A DNA stretch of 64,000 nucleotides from an uncultured Myxococcales bacterium. GTDB lineage: Bacteria; Myxococcota_A; UBA9042. Of this stretch, positions 22,185 to 32,813 are shown piece by piece. The notes below the pieces were generated by a model. The model saw nothing but the letters and a program-made list of their open reading frames with translations. It was not told where the DNA came from and made no database searches. A program made the position numbers and the translations under genes. The stretch spans positions 16,070-80,069 of the forward strand of contig CAIYWC010000161.1 in the NCBI GenBank assembly GCA_903929795.1, given 5' to 3'. Position 1 is the stretch's first letter. Each line of letters opens with the position of its first letter.

Positions 22185-22808
22185 ATGGGCATCGTCGCAG
22201 GAACAGTCAGCTATTTGCGTTTCGTTTCCGCGGACTTGCCCGACGGATTCGAAGTGCGTTTTTGCGACGCGCTGAACAACCACGCCTTTCACGAGATCGA
22301 TGCGCACAGCGACGTGGAGCTGCAGCGCGGCTGGGTCCGCTTTGACGACGCCTTCGAGGCGAACTTCGAGCCGCCAACCCTGGTCGATTCCGGCGGGCAC
22401 ATGCTGTTTCGCTTGCGAATCGATACCTTGCGCATCCCCAACACGACGCTCAAGGCCTGGACGACCCGCGAGGACCGCGAGCGCTGCGTCAAGCTGAACC
22501 GCGACAAGCTCAGCAAAAAAGAGCGCGATCAACTCAAGCTGGAAGTGAAAAAGAAGCTGCGGCTGCGCTCCTTGCCGAAAATGCAGCTGGTGGAAGTGGA
22601 CTGGAACGTGTCGACCGGCGAAGTGCGGCTGGCGGCGACGTCCAAGGCGGTCGCCGGGCAGTTCATTGACGCGTTTGAAAAGACCTTTGAGATCAAGCTG
22701 GATCCAGTCGGGCTGCTCAAAGTGCTCTGGCTGCGCGGCTTGAAGGACGATGAGATCGACGCGCTGGCGCTGCTGGAACCTGAACGATTTCACTTGATTC
22801 GCCGCTAG
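22185..22808 (+). CDS. RdgC-like recombination-associated protein, N-terminal part
   Basis: A 207-residue protein resembling the N-terminal and middle part of RdgC, a ring-shaped DNA-binding protein that restrains RecA. Recognised features are a start GIVAGTVSYLRF, the RIDTLRIPNTTLK strand and the helix KLSKKERDQLKLEVKKKLR, followed by the VEVDWNVSTGEVRL strand. It is shorter than E. coli RdgC (303 residues). It ends in TAG, and the next gene begins in the same reading frame after 9 bases with its own strong ribosome-binding site. Assignment rests on pattern memory, not alignment. Confidence 0.68.
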   Translation: MGIVAGTVSYLRFVSADLPDGFEVRFCDALNNHAFHEIDAHSDVELQRGWVRFDDAFEANFEPPTLVDSGGHMLFRLRIDTLRIPNTTLKAWTTREDRERCVKLNRDKLSKKERDQLKLEVKKKLRLRSLPKMQLVEVDWNVSTGEVRLAATSKAVAGQFIDAFEKTFEIKLDPVGLLKVLWLRGLKDDEIDALALLEPERFHLIRR

Positions 22809-22817
22809 GAGGTCCTG

Positions 22818-23330
22818 ATGCAAGATAGCCGCGATCGGTTCGCCTTTTTGGGCCGCGAATTTCTGACCTGGCTGTGGTTCGCCAGTGAGACGAACAACGG
22901 CTTCATCGCCGTGCCGGAGCTGGGCAACGTGCGCGTGGAATTCGGCCAGCGCCTGACGCTGGAATCCGCAGGTAACGTGCGCGAGGGCTCGACGGTGTCG
23001 GCGGATGCGCCGTCGCAGACGGAGGAGGCGCGGACGGCGCTGCGGGTCGGCAAGAAAGTCGCGCGGGCGCGGCTGCTGCTGGACCTCGGCGAGCGGCATT
23101 TTGAGGTCGGCCTGGACGCGGAGACGCTGACGTTTGCCGGCGTGAAGCTGCCCACGCTGATGGCCGGCGACGACGCGATGAAGACTGAAGAACGGTTGCG
23201 GCTGCTGGACGAGATTGAAAACATTGTGGATTCGCTGTATGTGACGTTCGTGAACCTGCGACGCGACGAGGCTGCGTGGGAGCCCGTCCGCGAGGCGCTG
23301 CGCACCTGGGTGCAGGAAGTGGCGGCGTAA
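22818..23330 (+). CDS. RdgC-like protein, C-terminal part
   Basis: A 170-residue protein starting FAFLGREFLTWLWFASE, a motif I associate with the C-terminal half of deltaproteobacterial RdgC-like proteins. It is in the same frame as the upstream gene, separated by one stop codon; GGAGG overlaps that stop and sits 5 bases before the ATG, so it is a genuine start. The two products may assemble as halves of one protein. An MBOAT gene follows 15 bases later. Confidence 0.6.
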   Translation: MQDSRDRFAFLGREFLTWLWFASETNNGFIAVPELGNVRVEFGQRLTLESAGNVREGSTVSADAPSQTEEARTALRVGKKVARARLLLDLGERHFEVGLDAETLTFAGVKLPTLMAGDDAMKTEERLRLLDEIENIVDSLYVTFVNLRRDEAAWEPVREALRTWVQEVAA

Positions 23331-23345
23331 TCCCGCGAAACTGCG

Positions 23346-24791
23346 ATGCTTTTCAACAGCGTCCTCTACCTTTATTTCCTGACGGTCGCGGTCTTCGGCT
23401 CGTGGCTGCTTGTGCGTTGGCAGTACGCGCGCTTCGCGTTTCTCGCGGCGTTTTCGTGCCTCTTTTACGCGTCCGCCTGCGTGACAATGGGCATTTCGCC
23501 CAAGTTTTTGCTGCTGATCCTCAGTTCCACGTGCTGGGACTACACCGTTGCGCGCCTGCTGGAATTCACGCCGGATCGCGCGCGCGTCCGCCGGCGCATG
23601 CTGCTGCTGGCCAGCGTCGGCATGAACCTGACGCTGCTGTGCTATTTCAAGTACCTGAATTTCTTCCTGCAGAATTTCGCCGCCGCGGCCCATGGCGTCG
23701 GCCTCGACGTCGTCATCCCGGTCTTCAAGATCATCTTGCCGGTCGGCATCTCGTTCTACACGTTCCAGACGATGGCGTACTGCATCGACGTCTATCGCCG
23801 CGAGATTCCCGCCGAGCGCAACTTCCTGCGATTCCTGGTATTTTCGACGTTTTTCCCACAGCTGGTCGCCGGTCCCATCGTGCGCGCGCACAAGCTCCTG
23901 CCGCAGTTGCGCGAGCACCCGACGCTGAGCGCGGAACAGGTGAGCGACGCCGTTTTTCGCATCACGCGCGGGCTGGCCAAGAAGGTCGTCGTCGCGGATT
24001 ACCTCGCCGTGAACCTCGTGGACCGCGTCTTCAGCCACCCGCACCTGTACACGTCGGCGGAGACGTGGGTGGCGCTGTACGCCTACACCATGCAAATTTA
24101 CTGTGATTTTTCGGGCTACACCGACGTCGCCATCGGCTCGGCCCAGCTGTTGGGCTACCAACTGCCGGAGAATTTCCACCGGCCGTACCAGGCGCGCTCG
24201 GTCGCGGAATTCTGGCGGCGCTGGCACATGACGCTGTCGACCTGGCTGCGGCACTACGTGTTTTTCCCGCTGGGCGGCTCGCGTGGGCCGGTGTGGAAGG
24301 CGCATCGCAACACCTTGATTACGCTGGTGTTGATCGGCCTGTGGCACGGCGCGAACTGGACATTTGTGCTGTACGGCCTGATCCACGGCATCGCGATCGC
24401 CGTGAACCGCACGCTACATCGCAAGCAAAACAAGGACTTTCAGTCGAGCCTGCGCGGCTGGAGCGTCGTCTGGCGCATCGCGCTGACGTTCCACTTCGTC
24501 GTGCTGGCCCGCGTGCTGTTTCGCGCGCCAAGCCTGCACGGGGCGGCGGAAGTCTGGAGCGCGCTGTGGACCCAGGGCTGGGGGCTGGCGAACGTCAGTC
24601 GCGGTACTTGGTTGATTCTGTTGGCATCCTACACGTGGCATTGGCTTCCGGTCAGCTGGCCGGAGCGGCTGCGTTTGCGCTTTGGGGCGCTTCCGGGCTA
24701 TGCCCAAGGTTTGATGCTGGTGGCGGTCGCGGTCGGCATGGCCGCAGTGGCAGAAACGGAAGTGGTTCCGTTCATCTATTTTCAGTTCTAG
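23346..24791 (+). CDS. MBOAT-family membrane O-acyltransferase (AlgI-like)
   Basis: A 481-residue polytopic membrane protein of the MBOAT family, which moves acyl groups across the membrane for attachment to extracellular polymers. Characteristic motifs are LPVGISFYTFQTMAYCID, FFPQLVAGPIVRA, YCDFSGYTDVAIG, SVAEFWRRWHMTLSTWLR and the catalytic histidine in LIGLWHGANWTF. Length matches AlgI/PatA-type proteins. An SGNH protein follows 15 bases downstream on the same strand, the usual partner that finishes acyl transfer in the periplasm. The polymer acylated is unknown; alginate is not implied. Confidence 0.9.
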   Translation: MLFNSVLYLYFLTVAVFGSWLLVRWQYARFAFLAAFSCLFYASACVTMGISPKFLLLILSSTCWDYTVARLLEFTPDRARVRRRMLLLASVGMNLTLLCYFKYLNFFLQNFAAAAHGVGLDVVIPVFKIILPVGISFYTFQTMAYCIDVYRREIPAERNFLRFLVFSTFFPQLVAGPIVRAHKLLPQLREHPTLSAEQVSDAVFRITRGLAKKVVVADYLAVNLVDRVFSHPHLYTSAETWVALYAYTMQIYCDFSGYTDVAIGSAQLLGYQLPENFHRPYQARSVAEFWRRWHMTLSTWLRHYVFFPLGGSRGPVWKAHRNTLITLVLIGLWHGANWTFVLYGLIHGIAIAVNRTLHRKQNKDFQSSLRGWSVVWRIALTFHFVVLARVLFRAPSLHGAAEVWSALWTQGWGLANVSRGTWLILLASYTWHWLPVSWPERLRLRFGALPGYAQGLMLVAVAVGMAAVAETEVVPFIYFQF

Positions 24792-24806
24792 CTGATTCAG
24801 AAGTCT

Positions 24807-26540
24807 ATGGATTCATACGAAGATCTGCCAAAAGAGCCGCGTTTCCCGCTCGTGCCGCTGTCGCGCCTGGCCCAGATGATGACCATTGTCATCCTCGCGA
24901 GCCTTGTGCCGTATTTTGTGCCGTCGCTGCGCGATTACCACTACTGGGACCGGTTGGACACCACGCCGCTCCAGCTGGCGCTGCGGATGCAGGCGCCGGT
25001 GCCGCCGGTCAAGATGCCCGACGAGAAGCCGGAAACGCCGCCGCAGCTGGCCAACGCAGCCGCGGAGGATGAAGCGGAAGCCGAGGCCGATGCCGAAGCC
25101 GCGAAAGTCATGCCGCAAGACGTCGCGCCGCGGCCGGAGATGCCGCAGACGGAGACTGAGCCGGCGCTGGTCGGCGCGTCGGCGGACAGGCTGCTGGCGG
25201 TGACGGACGAGCAGCTAGGCGACCAAAAGGTCTGGCTGGAAGGCAATGCCCACGCGCTGGACGGCTTCATCCAGGCGCTGGTGGAGCTGGTCAACGGCAA
25301 GCGGACTTATGTCCGGATCGCGCATTTTGGCGATTCGCACATGGCCAACGACGGCATCACGGACGTGACGCGCAAGCTGCTGCAGCGGCGGTTCGGCGAC
25401 GGCGGCCACGGCTTCTCGCTCGTTCACGCGCGGACCAACTGGTACAAGCACCGCGGTATCAAGCGCACGGCCAGCGAAGGTTGGAAGATCACGAACTTTT
25501 TGAACGGCAACGGCAGCGACGGCGCGTACGGCTACGGCGGCGTCGCGGTGGAAGGCGGCCCGGGCGAACAGTTCGGCCTGGATTCGCAGAAGCATCCAAT
25601 TTCGCACGCGTTTTTGTATTTCCGCAGCGAAGGCAAGGCGGTCCTCAGCGTCAAGGTGGACAACAAGAACCTGGAGCCGCTGAAGATCGAGGACGCCGCG
25701 GGTGTGGACGGCTTTCACGACTGGAAGCTGCCGCTCGGCCCGCACAGCGTGACCTGGCGCGTGACGGCGGGCAAAGTACGGCTATTCGGCGGCGCGCTGG
25801 AAGCGGAAAAAGGCATTGTTTACGATAGCTTGGGTGAAGTTGGCGCGCGTGGAACGCGGTGGCTGAACACCGGCGAAGCGCACATGGCCACCGAGCTGCG
25901 GCAACGCAACCCGGACCTGGTGATCCTGAACTACGGCGGCAATGAGCGGATCGACAAGATCACCGAAGCGCAATACCTGGAGCGGATGGCCAACGTTGTG
26001 CACCGCTTCATTTTCGTGCCGGAGCAGGGCGGCAAGCCGCAGCCGGCGCGGTCGTGCCTGCTGATTGGCCCCGGCGACCACGGCGTGCGCAAGGCCGGCA
26101 AGATCGTCAGCGATCCGGACATCATCCGCATCATCGACTGGCAGCGCAAACTGGCGCGGCAGACCGGCTGCGCGTTCTGGGACGCGCGCGCGGCGATGGG
26201 TGGCGAAGGCTCGATGGGCCGCTGGGTGTCGAGCGGCCTGGGCTGGGCCGATTACGCGCACTTCTCGCCCAAAGGCGAGGCGTTCATGGGCGTGGCGACG
26301 TACCGCGCGCTGCTGCACGCCCTCAAGAGCGCGCCCGCAGGCTTGCTGCATCCCGGTGAGCCGGCCGCGATCGCCGCCGCGCCGCAGCCGCCGGTTGTCG
26401 TCAAGGTGGTCGCGCCCGTTGCGCCGCCGTCGCCGGCTGTCGCGGGCTCCGACGAGAAGCCGCATCACGCCGCGCACAAGAAAGACCACGGCAAGCACGG
26501 CAAGAAGCACCACGGCCACAAGAAGCCCAAGCACCATTGA
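24807..26540 (+). CDS. SGNH/GDSL-fold protein, membrane anchored, probable acyltransferase partner of MBOAT
   Basis: A 577-residue protein: cytoplasmic start, one transmembrane helix at about residues 22-42, an acidic Ala/Glu-rich linker (85-105), then an SGNH-type domain. Block I is HFGDSHMAND (about residue 175, nucleophile Ser), block III NYGGNE (about 375) and block V DYAHFSPKG (Asp and His, about 485), so the triad is complete. The C-terminus is a His/Lys-rich tail of about 40 residues. It follows the MBOAT gene as in AlgI-AlgJ or PatA-PatB pairs, so it probably completes periplasmic O-acylation. It resembles the protein at 27155-28474 (shared GGHGF and GWK/GWQ motifs). Confidence 0.82.
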   Translation: MDSYEDLPKEPRFPLVPLSRLAQMMTIVILASLVPYFVPSLRDYHYWDRLDTTPLQLALRMQAPVPPVKMPDEKPETPPQLANAAAEDEAEAEADAEAAKVMPQDVAPRPEMPQTETEPALVGASADRLLAVTDEQLGDQKVWLEGNAHALDGFIQALVELVNGKRTYVRIAHFGDSHMANDGITDVTRKLLQRRFGDGGHGFSLVHARTNWYKHRGIKRTASEGWKITNFLNGNGSDGAYGYGGVAVEGGPGEQFGLDSQKHPISHAFLYFRSEGKAVLSVKVDNKNLEPLKIEDAAGVDGFHDWKLPLGPHSVTWRVTAGKVRLFGGALEAEKGIVYDSLGEVGARGTRWLNTGEAHMATELRQRNPDLVILNYGGNERIDKITEAQYLERMANVVHRFIFVPEQGGKPQPARSCLLIGPGDHGVRKAGKIVSDPDIIRIIDWQRKLARQTGCAFWDARAAMGGEGSMGRWVSSGLGWADYAHFSPKGEAFMGVATYRALLHALKSAPAGLLHPGEPAAIAAAPQPPVVVKVVAPVAPPSPAVAGSDEKPHHAAHKKDHGKHGKKHHGHKKPKHH

Positions 26541-26564
26541 GCCAAGCGTTCAGAGCGCGCGCGG

Positions 26565-27158
26565 TCACGTCCAATAGCGCAGGAAAACGACGTCCCGCAG
26601 CACGGATAGCACCTCGCGGCCCGCTTTCAGCGCCCGCAGCGGCAGGCCCAGCGCGTCGGCCTCCAGCGCGCCGCTCGGCGCCACTTCGATGCCAAAATGC
26701 CGGAAATGCTGGCTCGCGCGCCACAGGTGGCTGGGATCGCTGACAAGCACGATCCGGTGCCAGCCGTGGCGCTTGAGGATCTCCGCCGAGAACGCCGCGT
26801 TTTGCCACGTATCGCGCGACGCGTCCTCGGTGAGCATCGCCCCGCGTGGCACGCCCAGCCGGTGTGCGAGGTGCGCCGCGGCCTGAGCCTGGCTTGGCTG
26901 GAACGTGGCGTCGCGGCCGGAAAACAGCAGGATCGGCGCGCGCTTGGCCTGCCAGAGCGCCACTGCGTGTTGTGTGCGGGCGGCCAGGCTCGGCCCCGGC
27001 GCGTCGTCGGCCCGCAGCGCACAGCCCAGCACGACGATCGCGTCCGCGTTCGCCATCGGCGCATCGCGTCGCCCCCACTGGTCCAGCCAGATCGCCAGCG
27101 CCATCGCCGCCGCGGCCGTCGTCGCCGCAGCAATCGCCAGAATCCGCCGCAATTTCAT
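26565..27158 (-). CDS. YdcF/ElyC-family protein (DUF218)
   Basis: A 197-residue protein with an N-terminal membrane anchor (residues 7-24) and a DUF218 domain: ADAIVVLGCALRAD, LAARTQHAVALWQ, ILLFSGRDA, EDASRDTWQNAAFS and LVSDPSHLWRA. The family includes E. coli ElyC and SanA, linked to envelope polysaccharide and peptidoglycan precursor maintenance. The ATG overlaps the stop of the upstream SGNH gene (4 bases), so they form an operon. This placement beside acylation genes suggests a role in the same envelope polymer pathway. Confidence 0.85.
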   Translation of the reverse strand: MKLRRILAIAAATTAAAAMALAIWLDQWGRRDAPMANADAIVVLGCALRADDAPGPSLAARTQHAVALWQAKRAPILLFSGRDATFQPSQAQAAAHLAHRLGVPRGAMLTEDASRDTWQNAAFSAEILKRHGWHRIVLVSDPSHLWRASQHFRHFGIEVAPSGALEADALGLPLRALKAGREVLSVLRDVVFLRYWT

Positions 27159-28474
27159 CGGTGTTTGCGCACCTTGGCGTTGCCCGCCGGCTTGGCGCCC
27201 TCGCGCACCTTGGTCAGTTCGGCGTCCATCAGCGCCGCGATCTTCTCGTAGCCTGCGCGGTTCAGGTGCACGTCATCCTTGGCCGTCAGCCCAGCCTGCG
27301 TCCACGTCGTCATCGCCCCCGCGCCGCCCATCGCCGCCTGCGCGTCCCAGTGCGCGCAGCGAAATTCGGCGGCCACTTTGCGCTGGGCGGCGATCACCGC
27401 CGGCGTCCGCGGCATCGTCCGCTTGTCGTCCTTGGCCAGCCGATCCGTTGGCCCGACGATCAGGCAGCTCGCATCCGGCGCCGCCGTCCGCACCTGCAGC
27501 AGCACCTTGCGCCAGTTCGCCAGGTAGGTCTCGATCGGCTCGCTTTCATCCCCAACGTCGTTGGTTCCATACGCCAGCACCACCAGATCGGGCTTGCGCC
27601 GCGCGACCAGGCCGCGAAACACGTCTTCGCGCCAGTGCAGCAGCACTTCCGCGCGCATCCCGGGAATGCCCAGCTGGTCGACCACCACGCCCGGCGTCGA
27701 CCGCTCCACCACCATGCCGTAGATGGCGACCGGGCCATTGCCCGCCGGTGCCAGCTTGACCTCGTGCGGCCCCATCGCCAGCGCAAATGTGTGCACGATC
27801 GCCGAGCCCGCCTCGCCGCGGGTCGGCAACTCCTGCGGCTTGCCGTCGATCTCGGCGTGGACTGTCCCGCCGTCCGGGTTGGACTGCAGCCAAATCTCCA
27901 ACCGGTTGAATTCACGGCCGAGCGTGTTCTCGTTGGTCGTGCGCACGGTGGCAAAGTCCGCGGGATCAGCGCTCGCTGCGACCAAGCCCATGAGGCCCAG
28001 CGCTTGGACTTTGTGCTCGTCGTCGGGATGCGCGCGCGTGACCTGCCAGCCCTTGGACGCCTCTACCACGAGGTCCTGAGCACGCGAACCCGGCGCCCAC
28101 TTGAAAGGAAACACGAAGCCGTGGCCGCCTTCGCCCAGCTCCAGCGACCAGCGGCGCCGCAGCTCGCCGGTCCAGATGTCCGCCGCGGTGTGCGAGGCGC
28201 CCCAAAAAAGCACTGTCACGTGGCCCTTTTTGCGCACGAGCACGCGCTGCCACGCTTGGCTGAACGCGTCCAGCGCATGCAGGCTCGGGTCGTAAATCGG
28301 CGCGGGCGCGAGATCGGGCAGCGGCGCCAGGACCTGCGGCGGCGGCTGGGCGTGGACCGGGATCGCGACGAGGAGCAGCAGGGCGCACGACCAGAGGCGG
28401 CGAAAACGTCCGAAACGCCACCGCGCCGGGTTGTCGCAGCTGGCGGGCATGTCATGTCGGCGCGGGACAGTCAT
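27155..28474 (-). CDS. Secreted SGNH/GDSL-fold protein
   Basis: A 439-residue protein with an N-terminal signal sequence ([17 protein letters not shown]). The SGNH domain has block [10 protein letters not shown] (Ser in a GASH variant of GDSx), block III YGTND and block [10 protein letters not shown]. An inserted beta domain (about residues 150-260) precedes the second half, as in PatB-like and AlgX-like proteins. It resembles the SGNH protein at 24807-26540, which converges on this operon, so the locus probably has two acyl-transfer or esterase components. Of several starts, the ATG at 28474 was chosen; an ATG at 28450 is also possible. Confidence 0.8.
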   Translation of the reverse strand: MTVPRRHDMPASCDNPARWRFGRFRRLWSCALLLLVAIPVHAQPPPQVLAPLPDLAPAPIYDPSLHALDAFSQAWQRVLVRKKGHVTVLFWGASHTAADIWTGELRRRWSLELGEGGHGFVFPFKWAPGSRAQDLVVEASKGWQVTRAHPDDEHKVQALGLMGLVAASADPADFATVRTTNENTLGREFNRLEIWLQSNPDGGTVHAEIDGKPQELPTRGEAGSAIVHTFALAMGPHEVKLAPAGNGPVAIYGMVVERSTPGVVVDQLGIPGMRAEVLLHWREDVFRGLVARRKPDLVVLAYGTNDVGDESEPIETYLANWRKVLLQVRTAAPDASCLIVGPTDRLAKDDKRTMPRTPAVIAAQRKVAAEFRCAHWDAQAAMGGAGAMTTWTQAGLTAKDDVHLNRAGYEKIAALMDAELTKVREGAKPAGNAKVRKHR

Positions 28475-28503
28475 CGCCTCACAGCCTATCGCGCGCATCC
28501 ACT

Positions 28504-28531
28504 TGCCACAACCGCCGAATTGTCCTACACT
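28504..28531 (+). promoter_or_regulatory. Predicted sigma-70-type promoter of rpmE
   Basis: TTGCCA (28504-28509) and TACACT (28526-28531), 16-base spacer, with about 65 nt of leader before the ATG. Confidence 0.5.
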
Positions 28532-28602
28532 GCTGCCCCCGCTGGATTTGTCCAGCCACCCGCCGGCGCGACGCGATGCGCACGCCCAACCGAGGATTCG
28601 CC

Positions 28603-28809
28603 ATGAAGAAAGAAGGCCACCCCCGCTACCTCACCGCCAACGTCAAGTGCGGCTGCGGCAACACGTTTGTCACGCGCTCGACCGCTGGCGATCTGCATAT
28701 CGACATCTGCTCGAATTGCCACCCGTTCTACACCGGCAAGCAGCGCCTCATCGACACCGGCGGCCGCGTCGATCGCTTCAACAAGCGCTTTGGCTTGGCC
28801 GCGAAGTAG
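28603..28809 (+). CDS. rpmE: 50S ribosomal protein L31
   Basis: The 68-residue zinc-binding form of L31, a large-subunit protein at the subunit interface. The C+ type ligands are seen: CGCGN near the start and [12 protein letters not shown]. The end [12 protein letters not shown] is typical. The ATG at 28603 is preceded by GAGGA. It is a single-gene unit flanked by divergent and convergent neighbours. A zinc-free paralogue, if present, is not in the window. Confidence 0.95.
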   Translation: MKKEGHPRYLTANVKCGCGNTFVTRSTAGDLHIDICSNCHPFYTGKQRLIDTGGRVDRFNKRFGLAAK

Positions 28810-28862
28810 CCGTCCGGGGCCCACGGGGAGAGCAGGCGCTCGGGCTGCAGGAACACCCGAAC

Positions 28863-28880
28863 GCGCCCCAGTCAGGGCGC
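28863..28880 (+). terminator. Weak terminator-like hairpin after rpmE
   Basis: Perfect 6-bp stem GCGCCC/GGGCGC with loop CAGTCA, followed by a mildly T-rich CTGTTGCTTT. It is 54 bases after the rpmE stop. The stem is short and the T tract poor, so this is tentative. Confidence 0.3.
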
Positions 28881-28970
28881 CTGTTGCTTTCGGAACGCCT
28901 CCGGTACCGACGGCGCAGTTCGACCTGCGTTCGCCGCGGACACGGCAAGTCTCTGGCGTGCACTGCGCGC

Positions 28971-29576
28971 TTACGCTCGCCCGGACCGCGCGCGTTCGAG
29001 CGCCTCCAGCGCAGCCAGCCCCTTTTGGCCGATCGCCAGCTCAATTTCCTGCCGGAAGACCAGGTGCCGCGACCGCGATCCTGTGCCGCGCCTTTGGCAG
29101 TCGGCCTGCGGGTTGGCCGCCGTTGTCTCCTCGTCGTAACCTACGACGCCTTCAGACCGTCGAATCGGATAGGTTGCACATTCAAAGGGTTTCAGCCCGG
29201 GCCAGCCCAGGCCCAGCGCGTCCGACGCCACGTGCAGCGCGCAGAGGTGGTCGGCGCGTAGAAAGATGCAGCCGTCCTGCGTCGCATCGGCTGCCCGGGG
29301 CACGGTACGGGTCGCGAGCGCGACGCCGCTTGGAAAGTCGGCGTGCAGAAAGTCCTCGTCTTCAAACCACAAATCTTCGTCCGCGGCGTACGCCGGCGCC
29401 AGAAACGGCCGGAGCGCCTCCGCGTGATCGAGAATCCGCTGCACTTCCAGCAGGTCCACCCAGATGCCGCCAACGCAGCACGCCGCCTGGCACTCGCCCG
29501 CCGCGCAGTGCTCGCCGTGGCTGGGCGCCAGCAGGTTTTCGGCGACGATGAGGCCGTCCGCGACCAAGGGTTTCAT
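28971..29576 (-). CDS. Cysteine-cluster protein (DUF3109/YkgJ-like)
   Basis: A 201-residue protein with clustered cysteines: CAAGECQAACCVGG near residue 24, then DGCIF, LCALH, FECATYPI and ADCQRR. This is the metal-binding pattern of DUF3109/YkgJ proteins, thought to bind zinc or an Fe-S cluster. The ATG lies 3 bases past the glpK stop on the same strand, so it is the last gene of an operon with rlmI and glpK. No enzymatic role is known for the family. Confidence 0.8.
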   Translation of the reverse strand: MKPLVADGLIVAENLLAPSHGEHCAAGECQAACCVGGIWVDLLEVQRILDHAEALRPFLAPAYAADEDLWFEDEDFLHADFPSGVALATRTVPRAADATQDGCIFLRADHLCALHVASDALGLGWPGLKPFECATYPIRRSEGVVGYDEETTAANPQADCQRRGTGSRSRHLVFRQEIELAIGQKGLAALEALERARSGRA

Positions 29577-29579
29577 CGG

Positions 29580-31055
<1,476 letters not shown>

Positions 31056-31103
31056 GGTGCCCTCCTGAAGGAGTCCGAGCATAGCGGCAAAACGCCCGCT
31101 TTG

Positions 31104-31427
31104 TCAGTGGATGTAGGGCCGGCTGACCCCGATGACCGTGACGCCCAGCACCAGCACGGCCGCGACGTAAACCGCCGGAATTGCAATGAAGCGTGCCGCC
31201 ACGTTGTCCTTTTCCCGCCGGTGAAAGTGCCACGCCAGCAGTACCGCGAGCGTCGAAGCTGCCGGGTAGCTGCCGCCGACAATCAGCCACGCGGTCGCCA
31301 GGTTCTGCACCGTCGCCGGCGCGTTTTGCAGGTCCTGCCGGGCCAGCCACGCATACGCGGTCGCGACGCCGACGGGCAGCCACATCGCCACGCTTGCCAC
31401 GCTCGCCCAGGCGAGAATCAGCCGCAT
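31104..31427 (-). CDS. Small integral membrane protein, unknown
   Basis: A 107-residue protein with three predicted transmembrane helices (about residues 4-27, 43-65 and 80-102). A His-Arg-Arg-Glu-Lys stretch separates the second and third. No family recognised. It lies between rlmI (6-base gap) and glpK (48-base gap) on the same strand. Confidence 0.6.
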   Translation of the reverse strand: MRLILAWASVASVAMWLPVGVATAYAWLARQDLQNAPATVQNLATAWLIVGGSYPAASTLAVLLAWHFHRREKDNVAARFIAIPAVYVAAVLVLGVTVIGVSRPYIH

Positions 31428-31433
31428 CGCGGG

Positions 31434-32813
31434 CTAAACCGTGCGCGCCGAGATGCGGCAAATCGCGACCTTGAGGTACTGGCCTTCCGCGTGCGCCGGC
31501 GCCACCGGATGATCCGGGCCAGGGCCGCGCAGCTCCAGCAGCTGCACCGTGCGGCCCGCGTTGTGCGCTGCCTGGCCCAGCACGCGCAGGAACTGCGTCA
31601 CGTCCACCAGCCCGGAACACGAGCAGGTCACCAGAAAGCCATCCTGGGCAACTGCCTGCATCGCCAGCGTATTCACGTGCGTGTACTTGCGAATCGCCTG
31701 CTCCAGGGCGGACGACTTCGTGGCGAATTTCGGCGGGTCGACGATCACAAGCGACGGCCGCTCGGCCTCGGGCGGCAGGCTGGCGTAGTGGCCGAGCACG
31801 TGGACAGCATCCGCGCACTGCGCATCCAGACCCACGCCGTTGTCTGCTGCGTGGTGAATCGCCAGGTCAATCGCGCGCTGCGACGCGTCCACGCACACGA
31901 CGCGTTTGGCGCCCGCGCGCGCGGCGTGCAGGCCAAAACCGCCGACATGGCTGTAGGTGTCCAGCACGAAGCGGCCCTTGGCCAGCTCCGCGACCCGTGC
32001 GTGATTAAGCCGTTGATCCGCGTACATACCGGTTTTTTGCCCGCCCGGTTCGACCCGCAGCTGCAGGCCGTTGTGGCGCACCGTGACCTCGGCCGGCACT
32101 TCGCCCGCCGACGCCGTGTGACCGGCGACGAGCCCTTCAGCCGGATGCACGTCATTGGGCACGCGCACCAGCACCCACGCGCTGCCGTTGGCGCGCAGCC
32201 AGTCGATAATCGCCTGCTGCCAGCGCGCCGCGCCCGCCGTCGTGATCTGCACAACGGCGCCGTCGGCAAAACGGTCGATCACCACGCCGGGCAGGCCGTC
32301 GCCCTCGCTGTTGATCAGCCGAAACGCGTCGGTTTCCGCCGACGGTAGCCCCAGATCGCGGCGCAAAAGCGTGGCTTTCTCCAGCCGCCGCGCAACGATC
32401 GTCGGCCCGTCGGGCAGGCTCGCCGGCTCCAGACCGTCCATCCCCGCCTCCACCAGCCGGACCGCGATCTGGCTCTGCGGGTGGTACGTGCCGTGGCCCA
32501 GATAGCGGCCGTGCGGGTCAAAAACCGCGCAGGCTTGGCCCGACTCCGCCTGCGTGCCCTCGGGCGGCAGCACGTGGCCAATCGCGCCGCTGAACAGCCA
32601 TGGGTGGCCGGAGAGCACCGGCGTCGCCGTCCCCGCTCGCAGCACAATGGTCACGAAACCGGGATACCGCGGCAGGTGCTCCGGCAGCGCGATCGGCGTC
32701 TGCTGGGGCCGCGGGCGATTTTGCTGGGGCCGATTCTGCGCCGGCCGGTGCTGCGGCTGGCGGTCGTTGGGCGGGCGGTGGTGCGGGGGCTTGGTCTGCG
32801 GCGGGCGGGTCAT
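31434..32813 (-). CDS. rlmI: 23S rRNA (cytosine-C5)-methyltransferase, RlmI-like
   Basis: SAM-dependent RNA methyltransferase of 459 residues. After a Pro/Gln/Asn-rich tail of about 50 residues that is unusual for the family comes a PUA-like domain (LSGHPWLFSGAI), then a Rossmann methyltransferase domain with FVLDTYSHVGGFGLHAARAG and VCVDASQRAIDLA, the VIVDPPKFA motif and the catalytic-cysteine region LVTCSCSG. The E. coli enzyme methylates C1962 of 23S rRNA; the exact target here is by family. It is first of four minus-strand genes. The basic Pro-rich N-terminus may be an RNA-binding addition. Confidence 0.85.
   Translation of the reverse strand: MTRPPQTKPPHHRPPNDRQPQHRPAQNRPQQNRPRPQQTPIALPEHLPRYPGFVTIVLRAGTATPVLSGHPWLFSGAIGHVLPPEGTQAESGQACAVFDPHGRYLGHGTYHPQSQIAVRLVEAGMDGLEPASLPDGPTIVARRLEKATLLRRDLGLPSAETDAFRLINSEGDGLPGVVIDRFADGAVVQITTAGAARWQQAIIDWLRANGSAWVLVRVPNDVHPAEGLVAGHTASAGEVPAEVTVRHNGLQLRVEPGGQKTGMYADQRLNHARVAELAKGRFVLDTYSHVGGFGLHAARAGAKRVVCVDASQRAIDLAIHHAADNGVGLDAQCADAVHVLGHYASLPPEAERPSLVIVDPPKFATKSSALEQAIRKYTHVNTLAMQAVAQDGFLVTCSCSGLVDVTQFLRVLGQAAHNAGRTVQLLELRGPGPDHPVAPAHAEGQYLKVAICRISARTV

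Noticed and set aside
21069..24386. Long minus-strand frame over the RdgC-like and MBOAT genes
   Set aside because: Covers well-supported genes on the plus strand and has no domain features.
28881..28960. Possible fourth copy of the dispersed repeat downstream of rpmE
   Set aside because: Only a short stretch around CCTGTTGCTTTCGGA is similar; too diverged to call.
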